Of a DNA stretch of 64,000 nucleotides, positions 43,806 to 51,687 are shown one piece after another. Source of the DNA: Algiphilus sp965216485 (GTDB lineage Bacteria; Pseudomonadota; Gammaproteobacteria; Nevskiales; Nevskiaceae); NCBI RefSeq assembly GCF_965216485.1, contig NZ_OZ244162.1, positions 744,001 through 808,000 of the forward strand. Reading direction: 5' to 3'. The notes beneath the pieces are model-generated. The model was not told the origin of the DNA, ran no database searches, and saw nothing but the letters and a program-made list of their open reading frames with translations. The translations under genes were made by a program, and so were the position numbers. Numbering within the stretch: position 1 is the first letter of the stretch; each line of letters starts with the position of its first letter.

Positions 43806-44692
43806 GCGTCTGCCTGTCGCGCCTCCAGTGGGTGCCAATGCAGCCGCTGCAACTGGGAGCCGTCTTCGGGCACGCGTGCAACTGCCATGCGCCAGCGCCC
43901 AATCCGGCTGGTATCTAGCAGCGGGCGGAGGCGCCGGGCGATGGTCTGCTCGCTGTCGGAGTGCGAGGGGTTCGGGAAGGCAAGAATGTAGAGATGACCG
44001 TGACCGCGCATGTCTTCGCCGATCATGTCGCCCGTGCGCAGAGTCTTGCGCAAGCCATTGGCGAGGTCGAGCACGGCCTTCTGTAGGGTGCTGGTGTCGT
44101 GTGCAGTATCGCCTTCGACCAGGGCGCAGATTGCAATGGTGTAGACCAGTGCCGGTTCCTTGCGGCCGGTGAGGTGGTGTTCTGCCAGATGCTGCTGGAT
44201 GCGGCGATCGATGGCGCGCGGTGTCGGCAGCAGGCTCCAGTCGGACACATCCATGGCCGACTGCACCTGGGGCAACTGCAGCAGGATATGCAGGCGCGTG
44301 GCCCGCATCTGATAGAGGCGGGTCATCGCCAGTCCCAGAGGGCACAGCGGCAATAGCGCGTAGCCGCCGTAGACCCAGAAACTGCCAAGACCAAGGCCGT
44401 GGATATGGAGCACCACTGGCAGCAGCGCGAGCGCTCCGCCCACGCCCACTGAGAATGCGGCCCACGGCGATAGAAAGGCACCACTCAACGCCAGCAGGCA
44501 GGCACCGATCCAGAGTGCGTGCAGCGGCGCGCTGGTCAGCACAAGGCCCAACGCAGAGAGAAGCACGACGCACAGCATCGGCCACGCCAGATGGGCATAG
44601 AGTGTGCGGTGGAAGTTGCGCTGGTAGTCCAGCCGTGGCCGGTGCCCGGCGCGAGGGCGCGGAATCCGAAAGCCACCGCGCAGGCGGCTCAC
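43802..44692 (-). CDS. Membrane protein with degenerate GGDEF-like domain
   Basis: A 296-residue protein. Five or so hydrophobic segments (HLAWPMLCVVLLSALGLVL to YALLPLCPLGLAMTRLYQM) are followed by a cytoplasmic domain of about 150 residues. In that domain the pattern LANGLRKTLRTGDMIGEDMRGHGHLYILAFPN looks like a diguanylate-cyclase fold around the active site, RTGD matching the inhibitory-site RxxD, but the GGDEF signature itself is missing. It should be catalytically inactive and might act as a sensor or binding module. The start is GTG at 44692 (no nearer ATG). Homology to GGDEF is my reading, not a search result. Confidence 0.65.
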   Translation of the reverse strand: MSRLRGGFRIPRPRAGHRPRLDYQRNFHRTLYAHLAWPMLCVVLLSALGLVLTSAPLHALWIGACLLALSGAFLSPWAAFSVGVGGALALLPVVLHIHGLGLGSFWVYGGYALLPLCPLGLAMTRLYQMRATRLHILLQLPQVQSAMDVSDWSLLPTPRAIDRRIQQHLAEHHLTGRKEPALVYTIAICALVEGDTAHDTSTLQKAVLDLANGLRKTLRTGDMIGEDMRGHGHLYILAFPNPSHSDSEQTIARRLRPLLDTSRIGRWRMAVARVPEDGSQLQRLHWHPLEARQADA

Positions 44693-44971
44693 GAGGACAT
44701 TTCCATGGAGCGCGTTGCGTACGCCCGCGCGTGGTGGACGGCACGGAAACACCGCCCTTTGCAAGACCATGCAACAGGTTGCGCTGGCAAGCCCGCCTGC
44801 ATCATGCGCTACCGCCTTACAGCCAAGGCTGCGCTGTGGGTTTGTCTCGATGCTAGGCGGCAGTGCGGCCTGTGCGACGCCTGTAGCGGTCGAGCGGTGT
44901 CGACGGCCTGCGCAAGTGGCCATGCCTTCACGCGGCGCCGTGCGAGATGCGCATGCCGGTATCCTTTGTGC
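44693..44971. other. 278-base intergenic region between divergent genes
   Basis: The longest gene-free stretch of the window. It separates the degenerate GGDEF-like gene (minus strand) and the ROK kinase gene (plus strand) and should contain both promoters. I found no convincing -35/-10 pair, inverted repeat, tRNA or riboswitch-like element in it. Confidence 0.6.
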
Positions 44972-45922
44972 ATGGGTATGCAAGCGACCAAGCCCACGGA
45001 TCTGCGCATCGGCGTGGATCTCGGGGGAACCAAGATCGAAGTGGCCTTGCTGGATGGTGGTGGGAGCATTCGTTGCCGTCGCCGCGAGGCCACTCCCGCG
45101 GGCGACTACCCCGCCATCGTGCGGCAGGTTGCGGAAATGGTGCGTGCCGTCGAAGCCGAACAGGATGTCAGCGGATTGCCTGTGGGCGCCGGTACGCCGG
45201 GCGCTGTGTCGCGGTTGACCGGACGCATGAAGAATTCCAATTCCCTGTGTCTCAACGGCGAGGCGCTGCGTGAAGACTTGTCTCAAGCTCTCGGCCGCGA
45301 GGTCCGCATTGCCAACGACGCCGACTGCTTCGCGCTGTCGGAAGCGATGGATGGGGCGGCCGCGGGCGCAGGCACGGTATTCGGCGTCATCCTTGGGACC
45401 GGTGTCGGCGGCGGGGTGGTGGTCGGGCAGAGGCTGCTTGCCGGCCCGAACGGCATTGCGGGCGAATGGGGGCACAACCCGTTGCCCTGGCCGCGCCCGG
45501 AATGGGATGAGGTGCCAGGGCCCAAGGGCTGGGATGGCCGCCATGGCTCCATTGAGACCTGGTGCTGCGGTCCCGGCATGGTGCTCGACCATCGTCGCGC
45601 CGGCGGCGAGGCGCAGGATGTGCAGGCGATCTGCCGACAGGCCGCCGCGGGCGATGTCGTGGCGCAGGCCACGCTGGAACGTTGGGAGGATCGTCTGGCG
45701 CGCAGCCTCGCCGCCATCATCAATGTGCTGGATCCTGATGTCATCGTGCTGGGCGGCGGACTGTCGCAGATCGACAGCGTCTATGAGCAGGTGCCGCTGC
45801 GTTGGCGCGACTGGGTCTTCTCCGACGCGGTGGAGACGCGGCTGGTGCGCGCCCGGCACGGTGACGCCTCCGGCGTACGCGGTGCGGCCTGGCTGTGGCC
45901 ACTGGGTGGCAGTCGGGGATGA
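44972..45922 (+). CDS. ROK family sugar kinase, fructokinase-like, atypical zinc site
   Basis: A 316-residue cytoplasmic kinase with the phosphate motif GVDLGGTKIEVALLDG, the catalytic Asp in ANDADCFALSEA and the adenosine motif GTGVGGGVVVG. GEWGHNPLPWPRP and ETWCCGPG match fructokinase/Mak-type ROK enzymes, but the conserved zinc motif CxCGxxGCxE appears as GWDGRHGSIE, with all three cysteines replaced. The sugar is likely fructose or mannose. The start is ATG at 44972, or the ATG at 44978; upstream residues have no match. The P-loop gene follows with a 4-base overlap. Confidence 0.88.
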   Translation: MGMQATKPTDLRIGVDLGGTKIEVALLDGGGSIRCRRREATPAGDYPAIVRQVAEMVRAVEAEQDVSGLPVGAGTPGAVSRLTGRMKNSNSLCLNGEALREDLSQALGREVRIANDADCFALSEAMDGAAAGAGTVFGVILGTGVGGGVVVGQRLLAGPNGIAGEWGHNPLPWPRPEWDEVPGPKGWDGRHGSIETWCCGPGMVLDHRRAGGEAQDVQAICRQAAAGDVVAQATLERWEDRLARSLAAIINVLDPDVIVLGGGLSQIDSVYEQVPLRWRDWVFSDAVETRLVRARHGDASGVRGAAWLWPLGGSRG

Positions 45923-46497
45923 CGACCTGTCAATCCCCCTTCGTCGTGCTGGCGCTGATCGGCTTGCCGGGTTGCGGCAAGTCCACGCTGGCCCGTGCCC
46001 TGTCGCAGGATGCCGGGCTGGCTGTCATCGATCGCGATGCCATCCGTGCGGGCATGTTCCCGCCCTACGTCATGGGCGTGCAGGAGAAGCCCGCGGCAAC
46101 CGCTGCGCTGTGGCTGGCAGTGCGCGCCATGCTGGAGAGCGGACAGGGGGTGATCATCGATGGCATGACCTTTGCCCACCGGGCCGACCGCAATACCGCA
46201 CGCGGTCTGGCACATGCCTTTGGCGCAGCGTGGATGCCCGTCGAGGTACGCGTCAGCGTGCGCGAGGCCATGGCGCGTATCCGGGCGCAAGGGGTGCACC
46301 CCTCCAAGGAGCGCACGCCGCGCCTGGTGCGCCAGGTGGCGTCGCGTTTTGCGCCGGTGGATGCCGAAACCCTGGTGGTTGACGGCCGTCTACCGCTGGC
46401 AGAGCAACGCGCGCAGGTTGAAGCGCTTATGCGGGAGATCGCGCCGGCTGGCGCTCGCTCCAGCGAAGGAAGCGACGGATCAGCCGCAGCAGAATGA
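45919..46497 (+). CDS. P-loop NTPase/kinase-like protein (AAA_33 type)
   Basis: A 192-residue protein with a Walker A motif (LIGLPGCGKSTLARAL), then VIDRDAIRAGMFPPYVMG and GQGVIIDGMTFAHRADRN, the layout of small metabolite kinases and zeta-toxin-like AAA_33 proteins. The ATG overlaps the ROK stop (ATGA), suggesting that the two proteins are made together and perhaps act on the same pathway. The substrate is unknown. Its last 71 bases overlap the convergent membrane gene. Confidence 0.78.
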   Translation: MTTCQSPFVVLALIGLPGCGKSTLARALSQDAGLAVIDRDAIRAGMFPPYVMGVQEKPAATAALWLAVRAMLESGQGVIIDGMTFAHRADRNTARGLAHAFGAAWMPVEVRVSVREAMARIRAQGVHPSKERTPRLVRQVASRFAPVDAETLVVDGRLPLAEQRAQVEALMREIAPAGARSSEGSDGSAAAE

Positions 46498-46924
46498 GGA
46501 TGCCAATGAGCGCGCTGATGATGGCGTGGGTCGCCAGCCAGAGAAAGCCGCCCGCGACATTGGCGGCGAACACCGGCGACGGATCACGCAGCTGATCGGC
46601 GGCCCACAGCTTGAACCAGAGTACGATGGCCTCCGGGTCACGCGTACCCAGCACGGCGGCCAGTTCGGACTGCGGGTCCAGTGCCGAGAACAGCCACACC
46701 AGCGGCAGCGCGTAGAGCAGCAGCAACAAACTTCCGTGCCAGAGGTAGTTCTTCAGCAGGAAGACCTCGTGCGAGTGGCTGAGGGCATCGCGGTCCGTCA
46801 GACAGCGCAGGCCATGCCAGAGCAACAGCAGGGGAATGCACAGCAGGATCAGCCAACCAAGACTGAACAGCGTCGCAGCCGCGGCCGCCCCGGCCAGCAG
46901 GTAGCCCGCGGTCACCGCGCGCAT
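46427..46924 (-). CDS. Membrane protein of unknown function, third after pfp-ppa
   Basis: A 165-residue membrane protein that I do not recognise. It has about four hydrophobic segments (VTAGYLLAGAAAAATLFSLGWLILL, SLLLLLYALPLVWLFSAL, AANVAGGFLWLATHAIISAL, LIGILILLRLIRRFLRW). Six bases separate it from the DUF4870-like gene, so it is probably the last gene of the pfp-ppa transcript. Its 3' end overlaps the convergent P-loop gene by 71 bases. Confidence 0.7.
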   Translation of the reverse strand: MRAVTAGYLLAGAAAAATLFSLGWLILLCIPLLLLWHGLRCLTDRDALSHSHEVFLLKNYLWHGSLLLLLYALPLVWLFSALDPQSELAAVLGTRDPEAIVLWFKLWAADQLRDPSPVFAANVAGGFLWLATHAIISALIGILILLRLIRRFLRWSERQPARSPA

Positions 46925-46930
46925 GGACGC

Positions 46931-47320
46931 CTATCTCGGCAGCGGGAGCGGCTTGCGCTCGCTGAAAGCGAGCAGGCCGCGGACGATGCGGTAGATCCAC
47001 CAGATGGCGAGGATGCCGTAGCCGATCAGGCCGATGAAGATGACGGTGAGCGCGGCACACACCAGCCACCAGAACAGGCCCCACCAGAAGGTGCGCAGCA
47101 GCCAGCGATGGTGCTCGCGGATGAAGACGCTCTGGGTGTCGTTGACCTTGAGGTGGCCGACGATGACGGCGATGACCGCGATGACCCCGGCGGTGAGCAC
47201 ACCTAGGGCATGCAGAATGTAGGCGGCGATGACGACGTTACGTTCGCTCTCGGTGCCGTAATCGCCGTAGTAGGGGCCGCCGGCCGGCTGCGGGTGGTCG
47301 CTCGTACTGATCTCGGTCAT
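46931..47320 (-). CDS. DUF4870-like membrane protein
   Basis: A 129-residue membrane protein. SERNVVIAAYILHALGVLTAGVIAVIAVIVGHLK, then SVFIREHHRWLLRTFWWGLFWWL and IGYGILAIWWIYRIVRGLLAFSE match the DUF4870-like group of short three-helix membrane proteins. The function is unknown. It begins 57 bases downstream of ppa on the same strand and is probably co-transcribed with pfp and ppa. Confidence 0.75.
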   Translation of the reverse strand: MTEISTSDHPQPAGGPYYGDYGTESERNVVIAAYILHALGVLTAGVIAVIAVIVGHLKVNDTQSVFIREHHRWLLRTFWWGLFWWLVCAALTVIFIGLIGYGILAIWWIYRIVRGLLAFSERKPLPLPR

Positions 47321-47377
47321 GGGAACTCCCGGTTATTGTGACGAGACACAACGCCCCGCAGCCTGCCGTGGGTGGGA

Positions 47378-47911
47378 TTAACCCTTGTTGAAGGCCTCGA
47401 TCGACTTGCTGATCTCGGCGCGGGCGGCGGCGGCGTCGCGCCAGCCGGACACCTTCACCCACTTGCCTTCCTCGAGATCCTTGTAGCGCTCGAAGAAGTG
47501 ACGGATCTCGTTCTGCAGACGTTCCGGAACATCGGAGAGATCCTTGACGTCGCGGTAGTAGTTGGTGGACACCTTGTCCGTGGGCACGGCCAGAATCTTG
47601 GCGTCCAGGCCGGATTCGTCCTCGGTATCTAGCACGGCCACGGCGCGGCACTTGATGGCGCTCCCAGGCACGATGTCGTGCGGCGTCAGCACCAGCACGT
47701 CAACCGGATCGCCGTCGTCATACAGCGTGCCGGGTACATAGCCGTAGTTGGCCGGATAGTGCATGGCCACATTCATGAAGCGATCCACGATGAGCAGGCC
47801 GGTGTCCTTGTCCACCTCGTACTTCACCGGTCCGGCGTTGGCGGCAATTTCGATGATGACGAGAAATTCGTCCGGGGCCTTCTTGCCCGGACCGACGTCC
47901 TTGAAGCTCAT
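47378..47911 (-). CDS. ppa: Inorganic pyrophosphatase
   Basis: The enzyme hydrolyses pyrophosphate to phosphate. The 177-residue family I protein shows the active-site signature DGDPVDVLVL, KYEVDKDTGLLIVDRFM, and the lysine/tyrosine-rich YPANYGYVPGT segment. Length matches the E. coli enzyme (176). It lies 53 bases downstream of pfp. A pyrophosphatase beside a pyrophosphate-using phosphofructokinase is metabolically notable because both consume the same substrate. Confidence 0.95.
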   Translation of the reverse strand: MSFKDVGPGKKAPDEFLVIIEIAANAGPVKYEVDKDTGLLIVDRFMNVAMHYPANYGYVPGTLYDDGDPVDVLVLTPHDIVPGSAIKCRAVAVLDTEDESGLDAKILAVPTDKVSTNYYRDVKDLSDVPERLQNEIRHFFERYKDLEEGKWVKVSGWRDAAAARAEISKSIEAFNKG

Positions 47912-47964
47912 GTGATGTTCTCCCTGGTCTGACTGGTTGGGGTGCTGTGCGTTCGCGACTGGTA

Positions 47965-49233
47965 TCAGGCGACTTCGAAGATGCGTTCAGTTCTGGGTGC
48001 AACAAGCGTCGGGCGGAAACGCAGGTAGCGCGGCAGCCCATTTTCGAAAGGCGGCGGCGCCTCGCCCTGAATCAGCGGCAGCATGTACCGACGGCAGGCC
48101 TCGGTGATGTGGAAACCATCGTCGCTGATGAATTCCCGGGGCATCATGCGTTCCGTATTGGCGACCTTCTCCAGAGGCGCCTCACCCACGGACCAAGCGT
48201 AAGGGCTGTCACTGTCACGCTGCACGGTCACCATGATGCCACTGGCGCCGGCCACCGCCTTTTCCACTGCAGCACGACCCACGGCATAGCTCTGTTCGAG
48301 GTCCGTGGCAGAGGCAATATGGCGCGCGGCGCGCATCAGGTAATCCGCCACCGCGAAATGGTGTTTGTATCCCAGCCGCTCCTTCACCAGCGCCGCCAGC
48401 CTCGCCGCCACGCCCCCGAGCTGCTTGTGGCCGAAGGCGTCGGTGCCCCCAGCCTCGGCGAAGAGGGTGCCGTCGGCATTGGTGATGCCTTCGGAGGCCA
48501 CCACGGTGCACCAGCCGTAACGTTTTACCGTGTCCTCGACCTTGGCGAGGAAGCGTTCGGGGTCGAAGGTGACTTCGGGGAAGAGCAGGATCTGCGGCCC
48601 GTCGCCTGGTTGCTGCGCGGCGAGTCCACCGGCGGCGGCGGTCCAGCCGGCATGGCGTCCCATGACTTCCAGGATGAAGACCTTGGTGGAGCTGCGCGCC
48701 ATCGAGGCAATATCCAGGCTGGCCTCGGCAATTGACACGGCCGTGTACTTGGCCACCGAGCCGAAGCCGGGGCAGGTGTCGGTCAGCGGCAGATCGTTGT
48801 CCATCGTCTTCGGTACGTGGACGGCCTGGATGGGATAGCCCATGCGGCTGCCCAGCTGGCTGATCTTCAGGCAGGTATCGGCCGAATCTCCGCCACCGTT
48901 ATAAAAGAAGTAGCCGATATCGAAGGCCTTGAAGACTTCGATGAGACGCTCGTATTCGGCCTGATTGCGGTCGAAGCCCTTGAGCTTGTAGCGGCAGGAG
49001 CCGAAGACCCCGGCCGGGGTGTGGCGCAGCGCCGCCACGTCGGCGTCGCTCATCTGGCTGGTATCGATCAGCTCCTCGTGCAGCGCGCCGAGAATGCCGT
49101 TGGAGCCGGCATACAACGTGCCGATGGCCTCGGGATGCGCGCGCGCCGCTTCGATGACACCCGCTGCCGAAGCATTGATGACGGCAGTGACGCCTCCGGA
49201 TTGAGCGTAAAAAGCGTTACGTGGCTGGGGCAT
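47965..49233 (-). CDS. pfp: Pyrophosphate-dependent 6-phosphofructokinase
   Basis: The enzyme reversibly phosphorylates fructose 6-phosphate with pyrophosphate. The 422-residue protein has GGVTAVINASAAG at the nucleotide-binding start, NGGGDSADTCLKISQL, and VPKTMDNDLPLTD. The Asp in GGGDS (ATP enzymes have GGDGS) and the Lys in PKTMDND are the features that distinguish pyrophosphate- from ATP-dependent forms. IAEASLDIASMARSS and EVMGRHAGWTA are the substrate-site segments. I chose the ATG at 49233; the frame runs to 49329 but has no family match there. Divergent from adk. Confidence 0.9.
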   Translation of the reverse strand: MPQPRNAFYAQSGGVTAVINASAAGVIEAARAHPEAIGTLYAGSNGILGALHEELIDTSQMSDADVAALRHTPAGVFGSCRYKLKGFDRNQAEYERLIEVFKAFDIGYFFYNGGGDSADTCLKISQLGSRMGYPIQAVHVPKTMDNDLPLTDTCPGFGSVAKYTAVSIAEASLDIASMARSSTKVFILEVMGRHAGWTAAAGGLAAQQPGDGPQILLFPEVTFDPERFLAKVEDTVKRYGWCTVVASEGITNADGTLFAEAGGTDAFGHKQLGGVAARLAALVKERLGYKHHFAVADYLMRAARHIASATDLEQSYAVGRAAVEKAVAGASGIMVTVQRDSDSPYAWSVGEAPLEKVANTERMMPREFISDDGFHITEACRRYMLPLIQGEAPPPFENGLPRYLRFRPTLVAPRTERIFEVA

Positions 49234-49316
49234 GCGAAAACTTTTTGGCGAAATGGAACTGAAATTGCGGCGCGGATATGGTACTAGAAAGTTTCTCCCA
49301 CTAACGCAGTGCAACA

Positions 49317-49345
49317 TTGACCTGCGCACAACGCCGCATTACGGT
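49317..49345 (+). promoter_or_regulatory. Candidate sigma-70 promoter of adk
   Basis: TTGACC (49317-49322) and TACGGT (49340-49345) are separated by 17 bases, a reasonable -35/-10 pair in front of adk, whose ATG lies 80 bases downstream. The -35 matches five of six consensus positions; the -10 is weaker. The promoter for the divergent pfp is not obvious in the same 192-base region. Confidence 0.4.
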
Positions 49346-49425
49346 TGCGCCGCGCGACCTGGTGGGGCTTTGACCACGTCGTCTCTCAGGGCAGCCGCCC
49401 GCCTGAATCCCAGACCTTATTAACT

Positions 49426-49983
49426 ATGAGCAAACGAATCGTTCTGCTGGGTGCGCCCGGCTCCGGCAAGGGCACGCAAGGCCAGATGCTGATGGAACGC
49501 CGCGGCATTCCGCAGATTTCCACGGGCGATCTGCTCCGTGCGGCCGTTGCGGCGGGCTCGGACCTCGGCCTCAAGGCAAAGGCCGCCATGGATGCCGGCG
49601 AGCTGGTGGCCGACGAGGTTGTCATCGGCATGATCCGCGAGCGACTCAACGAAGCGGATACGGCCAATGGCTACATCCTCGATGGCTTCCCGCGTACCCG
49701 TGCCCAGGCGGAGGCGCTCGACAGTCTGTTGGTCGACCTCGGCAAGCCCCTCGACCGGGTAGTGCATCTGGATGTGGATGAGGAGGAGATCGTCAAGCGC
49801 TTGCTTGAACGCGGCCGCTCGGACGACACCGAGGACACCATCCGCAACCGCATGAAGGTCTTCCGCGACCAGACGCACCCGCTGCTCGAGTACTACAGCG
49901 AGCGCGGCCTGCTGGTCACGGTGAAGGGCAGCGGTGACCTCGAAGCGATCTACAGCAGCATCGTCGAGGCGCTCGACGCCTGA
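49426..49983 (+). CDS. adk: Adenylate kinase (short form)
   Basis: The enzyme interconverts AMP, ADP and ATP. The 185-residue protein has the P-loop GAPGSGKGTQGQ, the AMP-binding ISTGDLLRAAV and GYILDGFPRTRAQAEAL motifs, and RLLERGRSDDTEDTIRNRMKVF. Residues after RGRSDD lack the extended LID insertion of the E. coli-type enzyme, so this is the short form. The ATG at 49426 is in the correct position relative to the P-loop. Convergent with rnd 11 bases downstream. Confidence 0.95.
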   Translation: MSKRIVLLGAPGSGKGTQGQMLMERRGIPQISTGDLLRAAVAAGSDLGLKAKAAMDAGELVADEVVIGMIRERLNEADTANGYILDGFPRTRAQAEALDSLLVDLGKPLDRVVHLDVDEEEIVKRLLERGRSDDTEDTIRNRMKVFRDQTHPLLEYYSERGLLVTVKGSGDLEAIYSSIVEALDA

Positions 49984-49993
49984 AGCGTCCTCG

Positions 49994-51115
49994 TCACTCG
50001 CTGTCGAGGGCGGCCAGCAGGGCTTCCCCGACAGCGGGACGCCGCCAGCCGCGCAGCGCTGGGTTCTCCGCACTAGCGCCGAACCGGGCCAGCATTTCCA
50101 GGCTGGCGCGGGCAGCCAGCAGGCTTGGCGGAACGCCAAGACTGTCGGCCCGACTGCGCACGGTGTTGCCCAGCCGCTTGACCAGGGCGCGATGCGCCGG
50201 GTCCGGACGAAAATCGTCGACCAGCGCCGGGGCGCCCGTCGGCGCCTGCTGCATGCAGGCAATCCAGGTCTTGCCGTCCCGCTCCAGATTGCGCGCCGGA
50301 ATATCGGCATACTCGGCCAGTTCCGCCAGTGACTGCGGTCGCCGTTCCGCGATGGCGAGCAGGACCTCGTCGGCCAGAATCCAGCGCCGCGGGCGGTTGC
50401 TGGCCAGCGCGCGCTCCTCGCGCCAGCGTGCCAGCGCGGCAGCGGCGTGCTGGGCGTCGGCGTCGAGTCGCCCCAGTCCCTTGAGTCGCTGCCAGGCCTG
50501 TTCCGGATCGGGCCGGTAGCGATCCGCCTGCGTGATGGCCGCGCAGTCCTCGCGCAGCCAATCCTCGCGTTCCGCAGCCTCCAGGGCCTCGCGTAATGCC
50601 GGGAACAAGGCGGCCAGATGGCGTACATCGTCGACGGCATAGCTCAACTGGGACGCGCTCAGCGGGCGCTTGGACCAGTCGGTACGTGACTGGGACTTGT
50701 CGATGTGGATACCCAGCCGGGCCTCCACCAGCGCGGCATAGCTGATCTGGTCCCCCAGCCCCAGCAGGGCGGCGGCTACCTGCGTGTCGAACAGCGGTCG
50801 AGGGCAGTCGCCGGCGTGTTCGACGAAGATTTCCATGTCCTGCGAGGCCGAGTGCAACACCTTGATGCGAGCCGGGTCGAGCAGGAATTGCCAGAGCGGG
50901 GCGAGGTCGACCGCCAGTGCATCGATGCAGGCCACTTCATTGGCATCGCCGATCTGCACCAGACAGAGCTGGGCATAGTAGGTGCGCTCGCGCACGAATT
51001 CGGTATCGACCGCAACCCAGGGCGCGGGCGCCAGGCGATCGAGCAATGCCGGTAATGCCGCGTCATTAGCGATAAGCGTGGGCGTCATGGTGCGTAGAAT
51101 ACTCGCATCGTTCAT
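49994..51115 (-). CDS. rnd: Ribonuclease D
   Basis: A 3'-5' exoribonuclease that trims tRNA precursors and other stable RNAs. The 373-residue protein has the DEDD exonuclease motifs VDTEFVRERTYY, HSASQDMEIF and YAVDDVRHLAALF, followed by a C-terminal helical HRDC-type region. I keep the ATG at 51115 because GGAG sits just upstream; an in-frame ATG at 51088 is also near the family N-terminus. Only 14 bases separate it from a divergent membrane gene. Confidence 0.92.
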   Translation of the reverse strand: MNDASILRTMTPTLIANDAALPALLDRLAPAPWVAVDTEFVRERTYYAQLCLVQIGDANEVACIDALAVDLAPLWQFLLDPARIKVLHSASQDMEIFVEHAGDCPRPLFDTQVAAALLGLGDQISYAALVEARLGIHIDKSQSRTDWSKRPLSASQLSYAVDDVRHLAALFPALREALEAAEREDWLREDCAAITQADRYRPDPEQAWQRLKGLGRLDADAQHAAAALARWREERALASNRPRRWILADEVLLAIAERRPQSLAELAEYADIPARNLERDGKTWIACMQQAPTGAPALVDDFRPDPAHRALVKRLGNTVRSRADSLGVPPSLLAARASLEMLARFGASAENPALRGWRRPAVGEALLAALDSE

Positions 51116-51129
51116 CTTGCTCCGGCGCC

Positions 51130-51684
51130 ATGTTCTTCTCCGTCATCGCTACTTCCTGGCGTATCTGTCTGTTCCGCGCCGGGCCCCAGGACTACCCCGC
51201 ATCGAACCAGGCTGTGGCCCACGCCATCATGCTGGCGCTGGCGGTCCACGTCGTGCAGTTCCAGTTGTCGCTGCCGGTGTTTGCGGCCATCGTGCAGGCC
51301 ATCGTGGCCGTGCTGGTGATGTGGTCCTTCACCACGGCGGTGCTGACGATGCGCAAGAAGCCGGAACGGGTGCCGCAGACGGTCAGCGCGCTGCTCGTCA
51401 CTAATGCCATCTTCTCGCTGTTGCTGGTGCCCTTTCTGATCCCGATGCTGCCCGCCATGGAACAGGCGGCGCAGAACCCCGATGCCCAGATCGATGTACC
51501 GGCGCTGTCGCTGATCGGGACCCTCGGCCTGTCGCTGTGGAGCCTGGCGGTGTCCATCTGGATCTACCGCAACGCGCTGGAGTCGCGCAGTGGCTTGGCC
51601 ATCCTGGCCGCCGTCGGCATGGCGGCGGTGGTGTACATCATTGCCGGCGGCGTCGGCACCATGCTGGTCCCGCAGGGCAGCTAG
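51130..51684 (+). CDS. Multi-pass membrane protein upstream of mpl
   Basis: A 184-residue membrane protein with about four or five hydrophobic segments (AHAIMLALAVHVVQFQLSLPVFAAIVQAIVAVLVMWSFTTAVL, SALLVTNAIFSLLLVPFLIPML, LSLIGTLGLSLWSLAVSIWIY, LAILAAVGMAAVVYIIAGGV). Reminiscent of Yip1-domain proteins, without a diagnostic motif. The function is unknown. mpl follows three bases after its stop, so the two are probably co-transcribed. Confidence 0.72.
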   Translation: MFFSVIATSWRICLFRAGPQDYPASNQAVAHAIMLALAVHVVQFQLSLPVFAAIVQAIVAVLVMWSFTTAVLTMRKKPERVPQTVSALLVTNAIFSLLLVPFLIPMLPAMEQAAQNPDAQIDVPALSLIGTLGLSLWSLAVSIWIYRNALESRSGLAILAAVGMAAVVYIIAGGVGTMLVPQGS

Positions 51685-51687
51685 CCG

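Noticed and set aside
44693..44971. Possible tRNA or regulatory RNA in the largest intergenic region
   Set aside because: No cloverleaf, T-loop signature, strong hairpin or riboswitch-like pattern was found by eye.
43236..45859. Long minus-strand frames across the hotdog and ROK genes
   Set aside because: Only the 43802-44692 portion shows membrane segments and a plausible domain. Upstream parts lie opposite the ROK kinase and have shadow-like composition.
45919..46497. Zeta-type toxin with an adjacent antitoxin
   Set aside because: The P-loop protein has only general AAA_33 likeness. The partner gene is a metabolic ROK kinase, and there is no small antitoxin frame.
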